Positions 24,194 through 36,999 of a DNA stretch of 64,000 nt are shown here, piece by piece (the first letter of the stretch is position 1; every line of letters begins with the position of its first letter). This stretch comes from Malus domestica (lineage: Eukaryota > Streptophyta > Magnoliopsida > Rosales > Rosaceae), in NCBI RefSeq assembly GCF_042453785.1, contig NC_091673.1:7957001-8021000 (forward strand), written 5' to 3'. The position numbers and the translations under genes were made by a program. A model generated the notes under the pieces. It had not been told where the DNA came from, made no database searches, and saw only the letters and a program-made list of their open reading frames with translations.

Positions 24194-24214
24194 ATTGGTA
24201 TCAGAACCATTTCG

Positions 24215-27200
24215 ATGGGCAAAAACACTCCTCCCCCTAGCGCCGATCCCGATATCGTTGCCGCGGCATTGGACGTGCGCAACGACCACCTCCGTAACCA
24301 GGTCGATGATATCTCCGATTCTGTTTCAGCTCTCGAAAACCAGCAAACAACTTTCCAACAATCTCTTGACCAACTGCAACATTCCAACGAAACCTTTCAA
24401 ACCACCATCACTTTCCAGTTTGCGTCATTCCAATCACTACTGTTGGAGGAACTACGCCTTCTGAAATCCACTTTTCCCCCACCTCCGACCACCACGACGC
24501 CATCGTCAACCCACCCACCCATTCCCGTACCTCCCACTGCTACACCCACCCCTCCCCGTTCCTCCACACCCACCACTCACCCATCTTTCCGCTCCCTCTT
24601 TCCACCACCGACTACAACCTATACGGGTTTGGGTCTCTCCCACCCACCCACTTTGGCCACTCTTCCATCGTCAATTCCTTTAACCCGGCCCACACCATCC
24701 CCTACTACCATTACACCCAGGGCCATTTCCTCTCACCCATACTAGGCTTCTTCCTCCAATTTCTCTCTACACCCGTCCACCCCGCCCTCATCCTTCTCCC
24801 ACGCCTTCCACCTTGCACCCAGCCCTCCTTCTACGACCCCCCACCCTCCCTCTCATTTTACATATCCACCCAACTCATTACACCCCCTGCCCACATCCAT
24901 TCCATTACCTTCCCACACTCAACCACACTTCACACCCACCTTTCCTCCCCAACCCCCTCATTTTAAACCTATCAAAATCGATTTACCACGTTTTACTAGG
25001 GATGACCCTTATGGTTGGCTGGCCATGGCTGAAAGATACCTGGACTACTACGAGGTTCCCCCAAATCAATGGGTTTTGGTGGCAGCCTGTAACTTTGGCG
25101 CCGATGCATCGATTTGGATGCGTGGATTCGAACAAAGGTACGGTCGTGACAACTGGAGCCTCTTTGTCGACCTCTTGCTTCAACGATTTGGTGGTGGTGA
25201 CCGTGCTAACATTGAATCTCAGCTCACCCACATTCAACACAAAGGCACCATCGATGAATATATCGCCGACTTTACCAAACTGTCTTGTAGGGTGATTGAC
25301 TGGTCTGAAAACCAGTTGAAACATGTGTTCCTTGGGGGATTACGAGACGACATCCGTCACGATGTCTTGGCTCTCGAACCCGACTCTCTCCACCAAGCCC
25401 AGAAGCTCGCCAAAATCTTTGAAACCAAAAACCAAGCCAAACGTTATACCCGACTCTCTCGCCCTTTCCCATCCTCCTCCTTCTCGAGACCACCCATTCC
25501 CCCCACCACATGTCTTCCCACAGGTCCTCCCCACACTCCATATCACCCACCACAACCCTTCAAACGTTTAAACCCAGCGGAAGTCCAAGATAAAATTCGA
25601 AAAAAAGAATGTTTTCATTGTTCAGAGCCTTATACCCCTGGCCACAAATGCAAACATCCAATGATGGTATTATTGGACATTGATACCCCCGAGGATGATT
25701 CCCATGAATTTCAGGATTGTAATCCTGCGGAGGACAACCCCATTGATCACTCTTGTCACATGCTTAAGCTGTTTTCGATCCCGAACCTTGGATTTGGTCA
25801 ACCTATGCGATTACGTAGCTCTATTGAATCCACACCCATCAAGGTCCTTATTGACTCCGGCTCTGCTTGTAACCTTTTGAGCGTCGATATTGCCCAACAG
25901 TTAGGGCTGCAAATTGAGCATATTACTCCAATACCATTCACCACAGCTTCTCACAAACAGGTCACCACCACTATGCGAGTTCATAATGTGGCTGTCAAAT
26001 TACAAGATTATACTTTAGTGGGGTCCTTTCTCTTACTCACCATACCTGGTTATGACTTGGTGTTGGGAGCCGAGTGGCTCGAGTCCCTAGGCTGGATAGG
26101 TTAGCATTTTCAACACAAAACCATGCTTTTCACAACACATGGCCACACATACACCCTCCAAGGCCTTCATACGGCCCACCCACCCTTACACCTGTGCCAC
26201 TCCACTCAATTCCCTTCTTCCACTACTCCCCCACCCCACCGACCCACCTTACCCACCGCCACACCACTTACCCCACCATCTAATACCCATCCCGCCCTTC
26301 TTTCCCTGTTATCTCAATACCAACATCTATTTTCTTCCCCTATTGATCTACCACCACCCAGACATATTGACCACACGATCCCGTTGCTCCCAGATACCCA
26401 ACCCATCAATGTTCGGCCCTATCGATACCCTCATTCTCAGAAGGCAGAAATTGAGAAACAAGTGCAGGAACTCCTCTCATCCGGTGTCATTCGGAACAGC
26501 AACAGTCCATTCTCCTCCCCTGTTCTATTGGTCAAAAAGAAAGATGATTCATGGCGTCTTTGCATCGATTATCGAGCTCTCAACGCTGCTACAATTAAGG
26601 ATCGTTTCCCAATTCCCGTAGTGGATGAGCTTTTGGATGAATTACATGGTGCTTGCGTCTTCTCCAAACTCGACCTCCGCTCCGGGTACCACCAGATACG
26701 AATGTGCACAGAAGACATTGCCAAAACTGCCTTTCGTACACACGACGGTCACTACGAATTCTTGGTAATGCCTTTTGGATTGTCCAATGCTCCCTCTACT
26801 TTTCAAGCCCTTATGAATTCCATTTTCCGTCCGTACTTACGAAAGTTTGTGTTAGTATTTTTTGATGATATTCTGGTGTATAGCTCATCTTTGAATACTC
26901 ACATTTCCCATTTAGATGCCGTTTTCCAACTTCTCTCCACACACAGCTTGAAAGTGAAGCTCAGTAAATGTTCATTTGGACAACATCAAATTGATTATTT
27001 GGGCCATACTATTTCGGGGCATGGTGTTTCTGTGGATACATCTAAAATTGAGGCAATCATCAATTGGCCACGCCCAGTTTGTATTAAAAGCCTTCGCAGC
27101 TTTCTGGGCTTAACAGGTTATTATCGTAAGTTCGTCAAGCTTTATGGGGTGCTCGCCAAGCCATTAACAACTATGTTGCAGCAGGGCAACTTCTTATGGA

Positions 27201-29143
27201 CTCCTGAATCTCTTAATGCTTTTGAGACCCTGAAACAGGCCCTCACATCCACTCCAGTTCTTGCTCTCCCTGATTTTACAAAGCCATTTATGGTGGAAAC
27301 TGATGCCTCCGGCACCGGCATCGGAGCAGTATTGTGCCAAGACGGCCACCCAATCGCTTACCTTAGCAAAGCTTTATCCGGACGCAATCTCGCTCTCTCC
27401 ACGTATGATAAAGAGCTCCTAGCTATTGTGGTTGCCGTCCAACACTGGAGACCATATCTGTTAGGACAAAAATTCCGGATTGTCACAGATCACAAACCCA
27501 TCAAGTACTTTCTCGAGCAACGCATCACAACCCCACATCAACAGAAATGGCTTGCCAAACTTTTGGGTTATCACTATTCGGTTGAATACCGACCGGGATC
27601 ACAAAATGGTGCTCCTGACTCTCTGTCCCGCCAAGCCGAGCCCATGCAGCTGATGGGTCTCTCCTCTCCCATCTTGGACTGTATTCCTGCCTTTCAACAA
27701 GCTTATGCGACGGATCCTTCTCTTTCCAGTGTCTAGCCTGCTTTATTGTCTTCTCTCGATACAACCATTCAAGGTTTTTCCCTCCACAATGGCGTCATAC
27801 ACTACAAGCACCGTATTTATGTTCCTTCTACATCACAATGGCGTTATACAATCCTCAAAGAACTTCATTCTTCCCTACAAGGTGGCCACTCTGGATTCCT
27901 TCAAACCTATCATCGCGTGAAACGCAGTTTTCTTTGGCCCGGCATCCGACGCGACGTCAAGACATTGGTTGCCCACTGCAACGAATGCCAACGCCAAAAT
28001 CATGAAACCATCCACCCCCCGGGCCTCTTGCAGCCATTACCCATCCCCAATGGCATTTGGCAAGATATTGCACTTGATTTTGTCGAGGGTTTACCTTCTT
28101 CACATGGTTACACAGTCATCTTGGTTGTGGTCGACCGTCTAACCAAATATGGTCACTTCATCCCCATCAAACACCCATACACTTCAGCTACAATAGCCGA
28201 CACTTTCATTAAGGAGATTTTCCGTTTACATGGTATGCCCAAATCCATAGTATCCGACCGTGATCCAACGTTTCTCAGCAACTTCTGGAAGGAATTTTTC
28301 AAACACCAAGGAAGCAAGCTCTGCCATAGCTCGGCCTACCACCCTCAATCGGATGGCCAAACGGAAGTACTCAATCGCACTTTGGAGCATTATCTCCGAT
28401 GTTTTTCTGCGGATAAACCAAGCCAGTGGTCTTCCTTCCTGCCATGGGCCGAATGGTGGTATAACACCACCTACCAATCTGCTATCAAGATGTCCCCCTT
28501 TCAAGCCTTGTACGGGGTTCCCCCTCCATATGTCCACACTTATATCCCTGGCACAACAGCAGTTCAGTCAGTCGATGCTGCACTCCAGGACCGAGACCAG
28601 CTGCTTCGTCTTTTACGGACTAACATTCAGCTTGCCCAAAACAGAATGAAACAACTCCATGATAAAGGTCGAACTGAACGAGAGTTTATGGTCGGTGATT
28701 GGGTCTTTCTCAAGCTTCAACCCTATAGGCAACAATCTGTCGCCATGCGCCATTCCAACAAACTTGCACCTAAGTTTTATGGGCCATTTCAAATTCTGGA
28801 ACGCATTGGCTCGGTGGCTTATCGTCTCAACCTTCCACAAGACTCCAAAATCCACCCTATTTTCCATGTCTCCTTGCTCAAAAAGAAGGTTGGCGCAACG
28901 ATTCCTACCAGTCCCACCCTTCCACCGATGGACTCCACGGGATTCTTCAAATGGCAACCAGACACAATTTTGGACAGAGGCATCTTCAAGAAAAAGAACA
29001 AACCAGTAACTAAATGGTTAATCAAATGGGCCGGACTACCAACGGAAGACGCTACCTGGGAAGAGGCTGATGATATCCTTGCACGTTTTCCTGATTTTCA
29101 GACCTGCGGACAAGTCTCTTCTCAAGCAGGGGGGAGTTGTTAG
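24215..29143 (+). pseudogene. gag-pol of chromovirus, interrupted by three TAG codons
   Basis: One reading frame runs from the ATG just after the primer site to a stop inside the 3' LTR (about 1,640 codons). It has no frameshift that I can see and three in-frame TAG stops, at 24743-24745, 26102-26104 and 27734-27736. Gag has a coiled-coil-like start and a proline/threonine-rich linker. The zinc knuckle is near 25615-25655 (CFHCSEPYTPGHKC). The protease DSG is near 25854. Reverse transcriptase, with FFDD at about 26860, and RNase H fill 26420-27500. Integrase has its HHCC-type finger (HCNECQ near 27975) and catalytic core up to about 28400. A chromodomain-like WAGLPTEDATWEEAD segment ends the protein near 29030-29070. 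Confidence 0.93.
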
Positions 29144-29399
29144 GACCATATAACTTGGGCCTTTAGCTAGCTCTCTTCCAGCCTGTGATTGTTAGCCCTT
29201 AACCAAGTTCACTTAAAGCCCAGCCTGTTGTGCTAGGGTTCCCTTGCAGATTGTATATAAATAGATCATTGTAATCTGAAAAGGATGAATGAATGAAATC
29301 TGCCTATTTTCCTTTCGAACTCTCTTGTTCTTTCCTTTTCTTTCTGCACTGTTGCTCTGATTTCTAGCTTTCTGTGTATGAGACCGATTGGGCCTACCA
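29138..29399 (+). repeat. 3' LTR of chromovirus
   Basis: 262 bp, same length as the 5' LTR. The gag-pol stop codon (29141-29143) lies in its first bases. Confidence 0.95.
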
Positions 29400-32300
29400 T
29401 TTTCCTTTCCTTTTTGAAAATTATGATCTGGGTTTTTTTTTATTTTTTAGCCGATTTGATTAGTATTTGGATTATTTGTGGTTGCCGGGCCGTTGTGCGT
29501 CTATTTAGATTTGGGATTTTTTGCGTTCAGAGGGTTTCGACATCTCTAATTGGGGTAAAGAATTCCTGCTGTTTCCCCTTTTTTCCGTTTGGGATTTCTA
29601 GGTTGTGGCTGGGTTTTTGGCCAATTTACACCTCTTTTCAAGGGTGGCGTCATTGCAGCCCGCTGTGGAACAAGTGTGATCCAACTAAGGTATATTTTAT
29701 AATCATTTTCTTTTGGTTTTTCCTTTGTTTTGATGAAACCTTAATCGTTTCCTTTTATTGTCAATTGTGGTGCTCTCTTGGGTTTTCCCTGTTAAAGGAG
29801 AATTTTGTGTTTTTGTTCTTCAGTTGGCAAATCTCTGATTTGCTGGTATTTGCAACGTTGCTGTAATTTTTTGGGTATTTTTATGCCCTTCTGCTTCAGA
29901 CATGGATTGGTAATTATTGGATTTAAATGGATTCGTAGTTTTTGATGAGAGGAGTTGTTGAGGTTGTGTGAAGGTTTGTTTTTCTGGGTTTTATGCTGCA
30001 TGGGGTTACAAACACGGAGAGGAGGAGAGGAAACATTAATTTAGATTGTGATTTAATTTTTTTTTTATATGTTCTTGGTGATATAAACTGTGTGAGTGCA
30101 GTTGTTTTAAAATTATTTGTGTGTGCTTTTTATGGTATTGCTTTTTTCCAGTTTGGATTAAAATGGATTTTGAATTTTTGAGAAGAAATTAAAAGGGTTG
30201 TTGGAATTTTGGAAGCCTTTGTGTTTTTGGTGAACACGCAAACAATCTTGAAAATTTGTGTTAAAAGACTAATGTTTGTATATAAAAATTGCAGCCATGT
30301 GGTAAAGAACAATGGTTCATTAATCTAAATGTCAATGGACTAATCCATGTGTTGACTGTGTTGACTGTGTTGAAAGGCACAAATTTTTTTGACATGTTTG
30401 GGTTTCATCTCATGTGGATTAGTGGAAAAACAAAATGGTATTGCTCTGACAGATTGTTGGTCGCTTACAGGGATATTACGAATCGTGATTCTAAATCAGC
30501 TTCTCCTTAGTTCACAAATACCAAGATCGTTATTTATCTGTGAGTACATGTGATTTATGAATTGACATTGTCCCTGGGTTTTGTACTAATTAAATTTCTA
30601 TAATTAGTTTGGTGTTTTCATTTCGTTTGCTTATTTGATTTTCTATTAGAGCGCATGGATTAAGTTGCAGACAGATATAGTAAACTCTATTTCATGCTCT
30701 TTTTGGGTTTTGGCTGCTTTAGGTTTGATTTGAAAGAAACTCAGAAGAAAAAAAATGAAGGGCGGTGATGTAGAATGGTTAAATTGCAATTTCAGTTTTA
30801 CATACTTAAACTTAAGATGTGTACGCTGCAAAGTGAGTTGGCTAAAGAAGCCCTTTGGACGCTTTTTGTTAATATCTCATGGGCTTTGCTCTTTGATTTC
30901 AGAAATTTTGTGCCCATCTTGGGTTCGCTTTGAACTTGGTTGAGACCGATCTAATCCGGCGTTTCTAGGTGAGTTCTGCATGTTTATCAGCTTATATGGT
31001 TTCGATCTTTTGTTTTTCGTTGGATCGTTATTGTGCGTGTCTGATGCATTTTGTTTTCCAGATTCAGGAAACTGTCCCTTTTAGATTTTTGGATTTTCGA
31101 TTCTGATTCTTGGAACTCTTTGTGCTAAAGGTATATAAATGTATTATTTGTTTTTTCCTTTGTTTTCTTTGCAGCTGAATTTGATTTTTTTTTGTTTTGT
31201 TTTGGTGATTTGGGACCTCTTTTGTGCATGTTTGGGTTGTTAATTGGTAATGCATATTTTCTTGCTGATTTTTGTGCTAGCAATTTTATTTAAATCCACA
31301 GCTGCTTTTTTTCATTTGACTTCATGTGATGGTTATGATTGATTCATAAGATTTAGGTGGTCGTGATAAAATTAGAAGAGTGATATCTATGGTATTTTGG
31401 ATTTGTGAGAGTGATTTGTTAGAGCAGTGAGTAAATTTTCATATGTAGTGTAGGGTCAAGTTTAATAATCATTAATGCGATTTGGTATATGTCTGGTACA
31501 AACACTTTCAAATTGTAGATACACGGTTTGTTGGTGCAGCAGGGGGCTGGAAAATTTTTTCAGTATGTATTTTATGGTTTGGCTTTTTTTTGTTAGGCCT
31601 TTCCCGGCTAAAACAGTATTTTGCATTTTGGTTGCTCAGTTAATAAATTTGAGATCTGCTGGCACCTGTGACGCTCTTCTTATATTTTGGATAAGTTTTA
31701 TGTCCTGCTTTTTTTCCAGCTTTAAAATGCATTGATAATTGTTGGATTCAAATAGATTTATAATTTTTGCGAAGAAATGAGAGGATTCATGTTTTACGAA
31801 CAGGGAGAGGAAGAAAGAAAACATTAGTTTAGATTGCAATTTTAAAACTTTTTATGTTGTTAGTGCTGGAACCAATGTGTTTTGTTGCGAAATTGATAAT
31901 GTGCAAAGTTATTAGAATTTTGGAAAACTTTGTCTTTCTCACTTTTACCTGGCAGAGGGAACACAACTCTTACGTGTATGATTTCAAGTTTTTCCCTTAG
32001 AAATTCAAGCTCTATTGGATACATGAGGTATAAGAGTCTATTTGGGATATTTTCAAGTTTTACTGATTCCTGAAAAGAAGCATGCTTAAGAGTAATCATA
32101 TTTCAGTTTTTATTGAATTCAGGTAACCATCTTCAGTTTTTTGCTTTGATCTGAAGGCTTTGTTTTTATTGAGTTCAGATATCAAAGTTGGGAATCAGTT
32201 CATATGTTTTTCAATGTTTTTATTCCGATTTAATAATGTGATTTAATGGTGTGATGCTGATTTAGGCTAAATTCAGAGGCTTTTCAATAGGCAAGTTTGC

Positions 32301-32646
32301 AACAAGGAATTCAGAGGCAGTTGTATCATTAGCTGAAATATACTAGATCTAATCCTTAGACATCATTTTTCACTTTGATTAAGATGTGTGTCTGCCTTCT
32401 CAGTACAAAACTGGCTTACATATCATTTTACACCATATTCTCATGTTTTTTTTATGCATGTTTACATCCAATAGTTTCAACACTCGCAGCAACGCGCGGG
32501 CACTATTGCTAGTATGAAACTAAAGTATTAAATAGTCATACTGGTGCTTAAGACTATCTCAATTATGAAAGCCCCTTCTTGGGTAACAAAAAAAGCCACT
32601 AGATGTGTTGTCTTGTTGCAAACACGAGGAGTGGGGATAAATTCTA

Positions 32647-32800
32647 GGGAACTTTAACGAAAAGCACCTGGTACTGTTCACTTTAACGAAAAACCACATT
32701 TTTACACTAAAAAGTCAATCCTAGTACTATTCACTTTACCCTTTATTTTGTCCTTATCATTAAAACTCAAAGTTTTCAAGTCCTTTTCATTAGTTTTCCT
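32647..32800 (+). mobile_element. Small element, 9-bp TSD (ACTTTAACGAAAA family), third copy
   Basis: 154 bp, GGGAACTTTAACG to TTAGTTTTCCT, with duplication TAAATTCTA (32638-32646, 32801-32809). Closely similar to 6540-6691. Confidence 0.8.
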
Positions 32801-32809
32801 TAAATTCTA

Positions 32810-33642
32810 TTGACCTCAACTGCTATTTCAAAAACTAAACATCAAAGAGGATACCTTCAATCACAACATCAAGTTGGGTTTTCCCGTTAAACACTAGACA
32901 TTTGGAGTCCGATTCTATATGAACGACCTCAAAGCCCTTTTTTCATATTCATTTAAAATTCATTTCTATGTCAAAAAATGCACTCAACAATATTAATTAA
33001 TCAATTGTTATTTTTATGGAATCTCATCCCTTCCTCAATTTAAGGATTCAATTATCTAAATTATTTGTAACTTTATTTTATACAAAATGGTTTTAACTAA
33101 TACATATAAAAGATGACATCTTTAGTTTTTTTTTTTCTTCAGGAGTGTAAGTTACAAAATTATCCTTTATAGTTTTTACACTCTTCTATCTCCTTCATCC
33201 ATGTTGCTCCTTTCTCTCTTTCTCCTTTCAAGAAATTTTGGTTCGATCAGCACAGACCTGCCGTTTCTAGGATTACACCAAATCGAAACCTCGCGACTCG
33301 ATTCAGTATTGAAAGCGTAAAGTAATTTGAATCCATATTTATCAAGAATGTCTCCACCTCTAATTGGTTTTGGTCCCAACCTCCCAAACCCGGCTTGAAC
33401 ATGTCTATTGACATTTCCCTTGTCAATACAGGCAGATTTCCACTTTTGGAACCTCTGTCCTTGAAGTTTTGGGATTCAGATTTGGGTTTGGAGAAGGCTA
33501 GTCGGATTTTGGGCCCGTTTCCTCAAATTCCCCAGTTTTGCTGTTGGCTTTCTCGTCCATTTTTTTGGGATTTTAGGTTGCAATTTTTCCCTCTCTATGT
33601 TGTTGGTGTTATTGCAGGTTGTAATTGCAAGGGGTTGACAGT
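32810..33642. other. Non-coding stretch
   Basis: AT-rich, no recognisable gene. Open frames at 33176-33379 (minus) and 33395-33721 (plus) overlap on opposite strands and match no family that I know. The text looks intron- or UTR-like. Confidence 0.35.
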
Positions 33643-34325
33643 TGTTGGAAATTTTTTAGTAGAAATATCATTCTACATTGTCCCACATTGGTCACTACCA
33701 AAAGGTTTAGTCATTTTATAAGACTTTGTCCTTTTTAGAAAGTGATTTGAGTGATGGATCTTGGAGAGTAAAATTAGGCTCAACTTTGGGTTTTGGGCTT
33801 TGGGGTATGCTAATTAATTGATAATTAATATATAATTAATTATCAAAAATGGGCCTCGGCCTCTAATAATTAAGTTCCTTAATTAATTATTTTTTAATTA
33901 ATTTTTATATCAACATACTCACTTTTTCAGATGAAGTTTGAAGCGATGAAAGAACGCCAAGGAGCAAAGCACCCTTCTGAGAAAATGTCTCCCAAAAGAC
34001 GCATATTGTCACATCCCGACCCGGGCCCCCTTCCGTCGTAGCACGATATTGTCCATTTTAGGCCTCGATCATGCCCTCACGGTTTTGTTTCTGGGAACTC
34101 ACGCGAGCAGAACTTCCCAGTGGGTCACCCATCCTGTGAATGCTCTAGCCCATTCTCGCTTAACTTCGGAGTTCCTACGAAACCCGAAACCAGTGAGCTT
34201 CCAAAAAGCCTCGTGCTAATTGGAGGTGGGTATGTACATATAAGGCATAGATGATCCACTTCCCTGAACGATGTGGGATCTCATAATCCACCCCCCTTAG
34301 AAGAATTATGTTTTTCTATTGTATA
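33643..34325. repeat. LTR-like repeat, with Cassandra inserted
   Basis: Starts TGTTGGAAATTTTT next to TTGACAGT, as an LTR would, and includes the CCCACATTGG motif seen in such elements. Shares segments with 16250-16430. Its right border is unclear because a Cassandra LTR follows. Confidence 0.4.
34007..34285 (-). mobile_element. Cassandra-type LTR, third copy, reversed
   Basis: Reverse complement of the family: starts TGTCACATCCCGACC on the plus strand and ends near GATGTGGGATC. The 5S-like part is at about 34110-34180 (CTTAACTTCGGAGTT). The right end is slightly decayed. Confidence 0.8.
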
Positions 34326-34707
34326 AAATGTGAAACACCTGGAGGCCAAGAACACTCAATGATTAACCATTTTATTAGGCTCTTTGCTGGTTTATTTTAA
34401 CAAATTACCTACGAGCAACCAGATATACAGATTCACATTATCAGAACATGAAAGGAACGATATATATCAAAAATGTCAACGAATCAACATTTATTGAGAA
34501 ATATGCACATACAAAACCTCAGGACACTAAACAGACGTTGAGTTGTATAATAAAACACGGGTTAACTCTCTCTCGTTGTATTTTTTATTAAAAGTTTATG
34601 ATTGGTTCTATTCGTACGTACTTCCGGTGTTTATTTGAGCTCGCTAGACTTGGAATCATAATACAAGTGTGAGGTGGTTCATTGGAGCTATGAAGGAGCC
34701 TAAAACA
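34326..34707. repeat. Left end of segmental block 2 (urease 3' flank)
   Basis: Counterpart of 7414-7976. Its right end holds the urease stop codon, cut off from the gene by the copia insertion that begins at 34713. Confidence 0.65.
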
Positions 34708-34882
34708 TGAAGAGATAAAAGTGTTTAGGGTTTGAATTGTATGTTTATTCTTCTCTCTATAAGGTAAATATATAGTTGTACAATATTCCACATAACAGGA
34801 AATAAGAATCCCAATTATACAAGGAATAAATTATAGGATTACATTCATAAACTAAATGGTTGACTCACGCCAACACTCCCGC

Positions 34883-36117
34883 TCAAGTTGGTGCATAGAT
34901 ATCTCCTAAGCCCAACTTGTCAAGTGAGTCTTGAAACACCCTTGTTGAAACCGCATAAGTTAACACATCTGCTAATTGTTCTTCAGACCTCACATATGGA
35001 ATATCAATCAATTTGACATCTAACTTCTCTTTGATGAAGTGTCTATCTACCTCTACATGCTTTGTACGATCATGCTGAACGGGATTATTGGTTATTTCTC
35101 TCGCACCTTGATTGTCATAGTATAATAACATAGCTCCCTAAGGCTTGAACCCAATCTCAGTTAGAAAAATCCTGAGCCATAACAATTTACAAATTCCATG
35201 TGCCATCCCTCTATACTCTACCTCGGCCGTGGATCTAGCCACTACATTTTGCTTCTTGCTTCTCCAAGTTACCAGATTTCCTGCTACGAATGTAAAGTAG
35301 CTTGATGGCGACAATCAGTAATGTTTCCCGCCCAATCAGCATCAGTATACCCATTTACCTCCATATGTCCATACTTCCTGAAAATCAATCATCTACCCGG
35401 TGCACCTTTCAGATAACTCAGTATACGCATCATTGCTGCCATGTGATCCTCATTAGGAGCATGCATGAACTGACTTACAACACTAGCTGCATACGCAATA
35501 TCCGGACATGTAAGTGATAGGTAAATCAACCGTCCTACCAATCTCTGATATCTTTCTTTATTGGTAGGAACTTGATCCTGGTATATCGCCAAGTGATGAT
35601 TCTACACAATGAGAGTTTCAACTGGTTTACAAGCCAACATTCCAGTTTCAAAGAAAATATCAAGAACATACTTCCGCTGAGACAAGTAAATACCATCACG
35701 AGAACGAGCAACTTCAATGCCCAAGAAGTATTTCAAGCTTCCTAGATCATTCATCTCAAATTCTGATGAAAGATACCCCTGCAGCCTTTTTATCTCTTCT
35801 ATGTCATCACCAGTAACTACCATATCATCCATATAGATAATCAACAAAGTAACTTTACCTCTCATGCGTTTGATGAACAGGGTGTGGTCCGTATTTCCCT
35901 GTCTATAGCCGTACTTTTTCATTGCTTCGGTGAACCTTCCAAACCATGCTCTGGTTATTGTTTAAGTCCATAGAGAGCCTTTCGGAGTCTACATACTTTC
36001 CCTGCTTCATTCGATGTTTCATATCTTGGTCGAAGATCCATATATACTTCTTCTTCCAGATCTCCATGTAAGAAAACATTCTTCACATCGAACTGTTTCA
36101 AGGGCCAGTCCAGGTTA
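34883..36117 (-). pseudogene. Copia pol, 3' part (reverse transcriptase end and RNase H)
   Basis: Pieces in order: FDVKNVFLHGDLEEEVYM (36117-35955), the YMDDM-containing segment (35922-35602), a segment with YQRLVGRLIYLSLTCPDI (35592-35389), and the RNase H end with NPVQHDRTKHVEVDRHFI (35131-34883). The pieces lie in different frames with stops between, so the gene is dead. Confidence 0.88.
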
Positions 36118-36610
36118 GCTACTGTTGATGCACAAAACCGGAGGTCTTGGAACAACGTAAATCCGACCGTGAATCTGCAAGAAATGTAAATAACACAAGA
36201 TGTATCGTGGTTCACCCCAATGTTTGGGCTACGTCCACACTGATTGTATTTCTCTGACTGTATGTATGGATTACAAGGGTGAGGGGAAGTCCCCAAGAGA
36301 AAAGAGTTGTTGTGTTTGTGAGGGTATTGCCCTCTGTTGGGTTCACAGAGTCCGATTTGTGAGGGGGGAGGAGTCCCCTTTTATAGAATAAGGGGCTCCT
36401 CCTTTTATATAATTATGGGCTGGGTAATGAGGCCCAATATGTGTGGTACCAATAGTAGTCCCCCAAGTCTTCAGTCAAGAAAGTCTTTTGGCTGGAGACT
36501 TCAAATCCAATCCATGTACGGGCCGAAGTGGCTAGATGTCTTGAACCAGTACTCAACCTAAGGCAATGCTCAACATAAAGCAATACTCAGCTAGAGGTAT
36601 CACACGATAC

Positions 36611-36975
36611 GAGACTGCTCGGCTGGAGGCTATGCTCGTTGCGAGGCTGCTCAGCTAGAGGCTATGCTCGCGGCGAGGCGTTTGCTCGGCTGAAGGCGAT
36701 GCTCGTTGCGAGGCGGCTCGGCTAGAGGCTATGCTCGCTGCGAGGCGACTCAGCTCATGGTATTCCTCATTGCAAGTATCTATTTTATGTCGACATGCAC
36801 TCAATATGAGTTGATTCTCGACATGACTCAGGTCCGTTTGTCGGGTTCGCATATTGGGTCTATGTGTCGGATCCGCGGATCGGGTCCACAAGTCGGGTCT
36901 TTGAGTCGGGGCCATACGTAGGGTCATCGAGTTGGGGCTATCTGTAGGGTCATCGAGTTGGGTCCAGGCACATAG
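36611..36975. repeat. Tandem repeats inside the LARD
   Basis: About four 33-36-bp units (GGCTATGCTCGTTGCGAGGC type) at 36611-36755, then a looser run of TCGGGTCC/GTCGGGTC units at 36830-36970. The open frames over these repeats are artefacts of repetition. Confidence 0.75.
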
Positions 36976-36999
36976 GTGTCCCAATAAGCGAATGTCCGA

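Larger units (their letters stand above)
23932..29399 (+). mobile_element. Chromovirus (Ty3/gypsy) LTR retrotransposon, nearly complete
   Basis: 5,468 bp with 262-bp LTRs at 23932-24193 and 29138-29399, which differ at about two positions, and a perfect 5-bp duplication TTTTC (23927-23931, 29400-29404). Primer site complementary to initiator tRNA-Met at 24196-24205 (TGGTATCAGA). Polypurine tract AGCAGGGGGGAG just before the 3' LTR. Domain order gag, protease, reverse transcriptase, RNase H, integrase, chromodomain-like C-terminus, i.e. a plant chromovirus. It interrupts the putative Helitron. Confidence 0.95.
23632..32512 (+). mobile_element. Putative non-autonomous Helitron
   Basis: The right end has the Helitron hallmarks: a GC hairpin (CTCGC...GCGGG, 32483-32500), eight bases, then CTAG followed by T (32509-32513). 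A plausible left end, A/TCTACAGTGAAACC, is at 23631-23632, giving the expected insertion between A and T. Without the 5.5-kb chromovirus nested at 23932, the element is about 3.4 kb. It lacks a Rep-helicase frame. The body 29405-32460 is T-rich and intron-like, with partial internal repetition (29880-30100 against 31720-31870). An ATGGCGTCTAG/GTATG start-plus-donor at about 23875 hints at captured gene sequence. The left end is the weaker call. Confidence 0.5.

Noticed and set aside
24813..25571. Additional frames over the chromovirus gag (both strands)
   Set aside because: Shadows of the low-complexity proline/threonine-rich gag frame.
36655..36984. 109-codon frame in the LARD
   Set aside because: Made of the local tandem repeats; repeated peptide text without a family.
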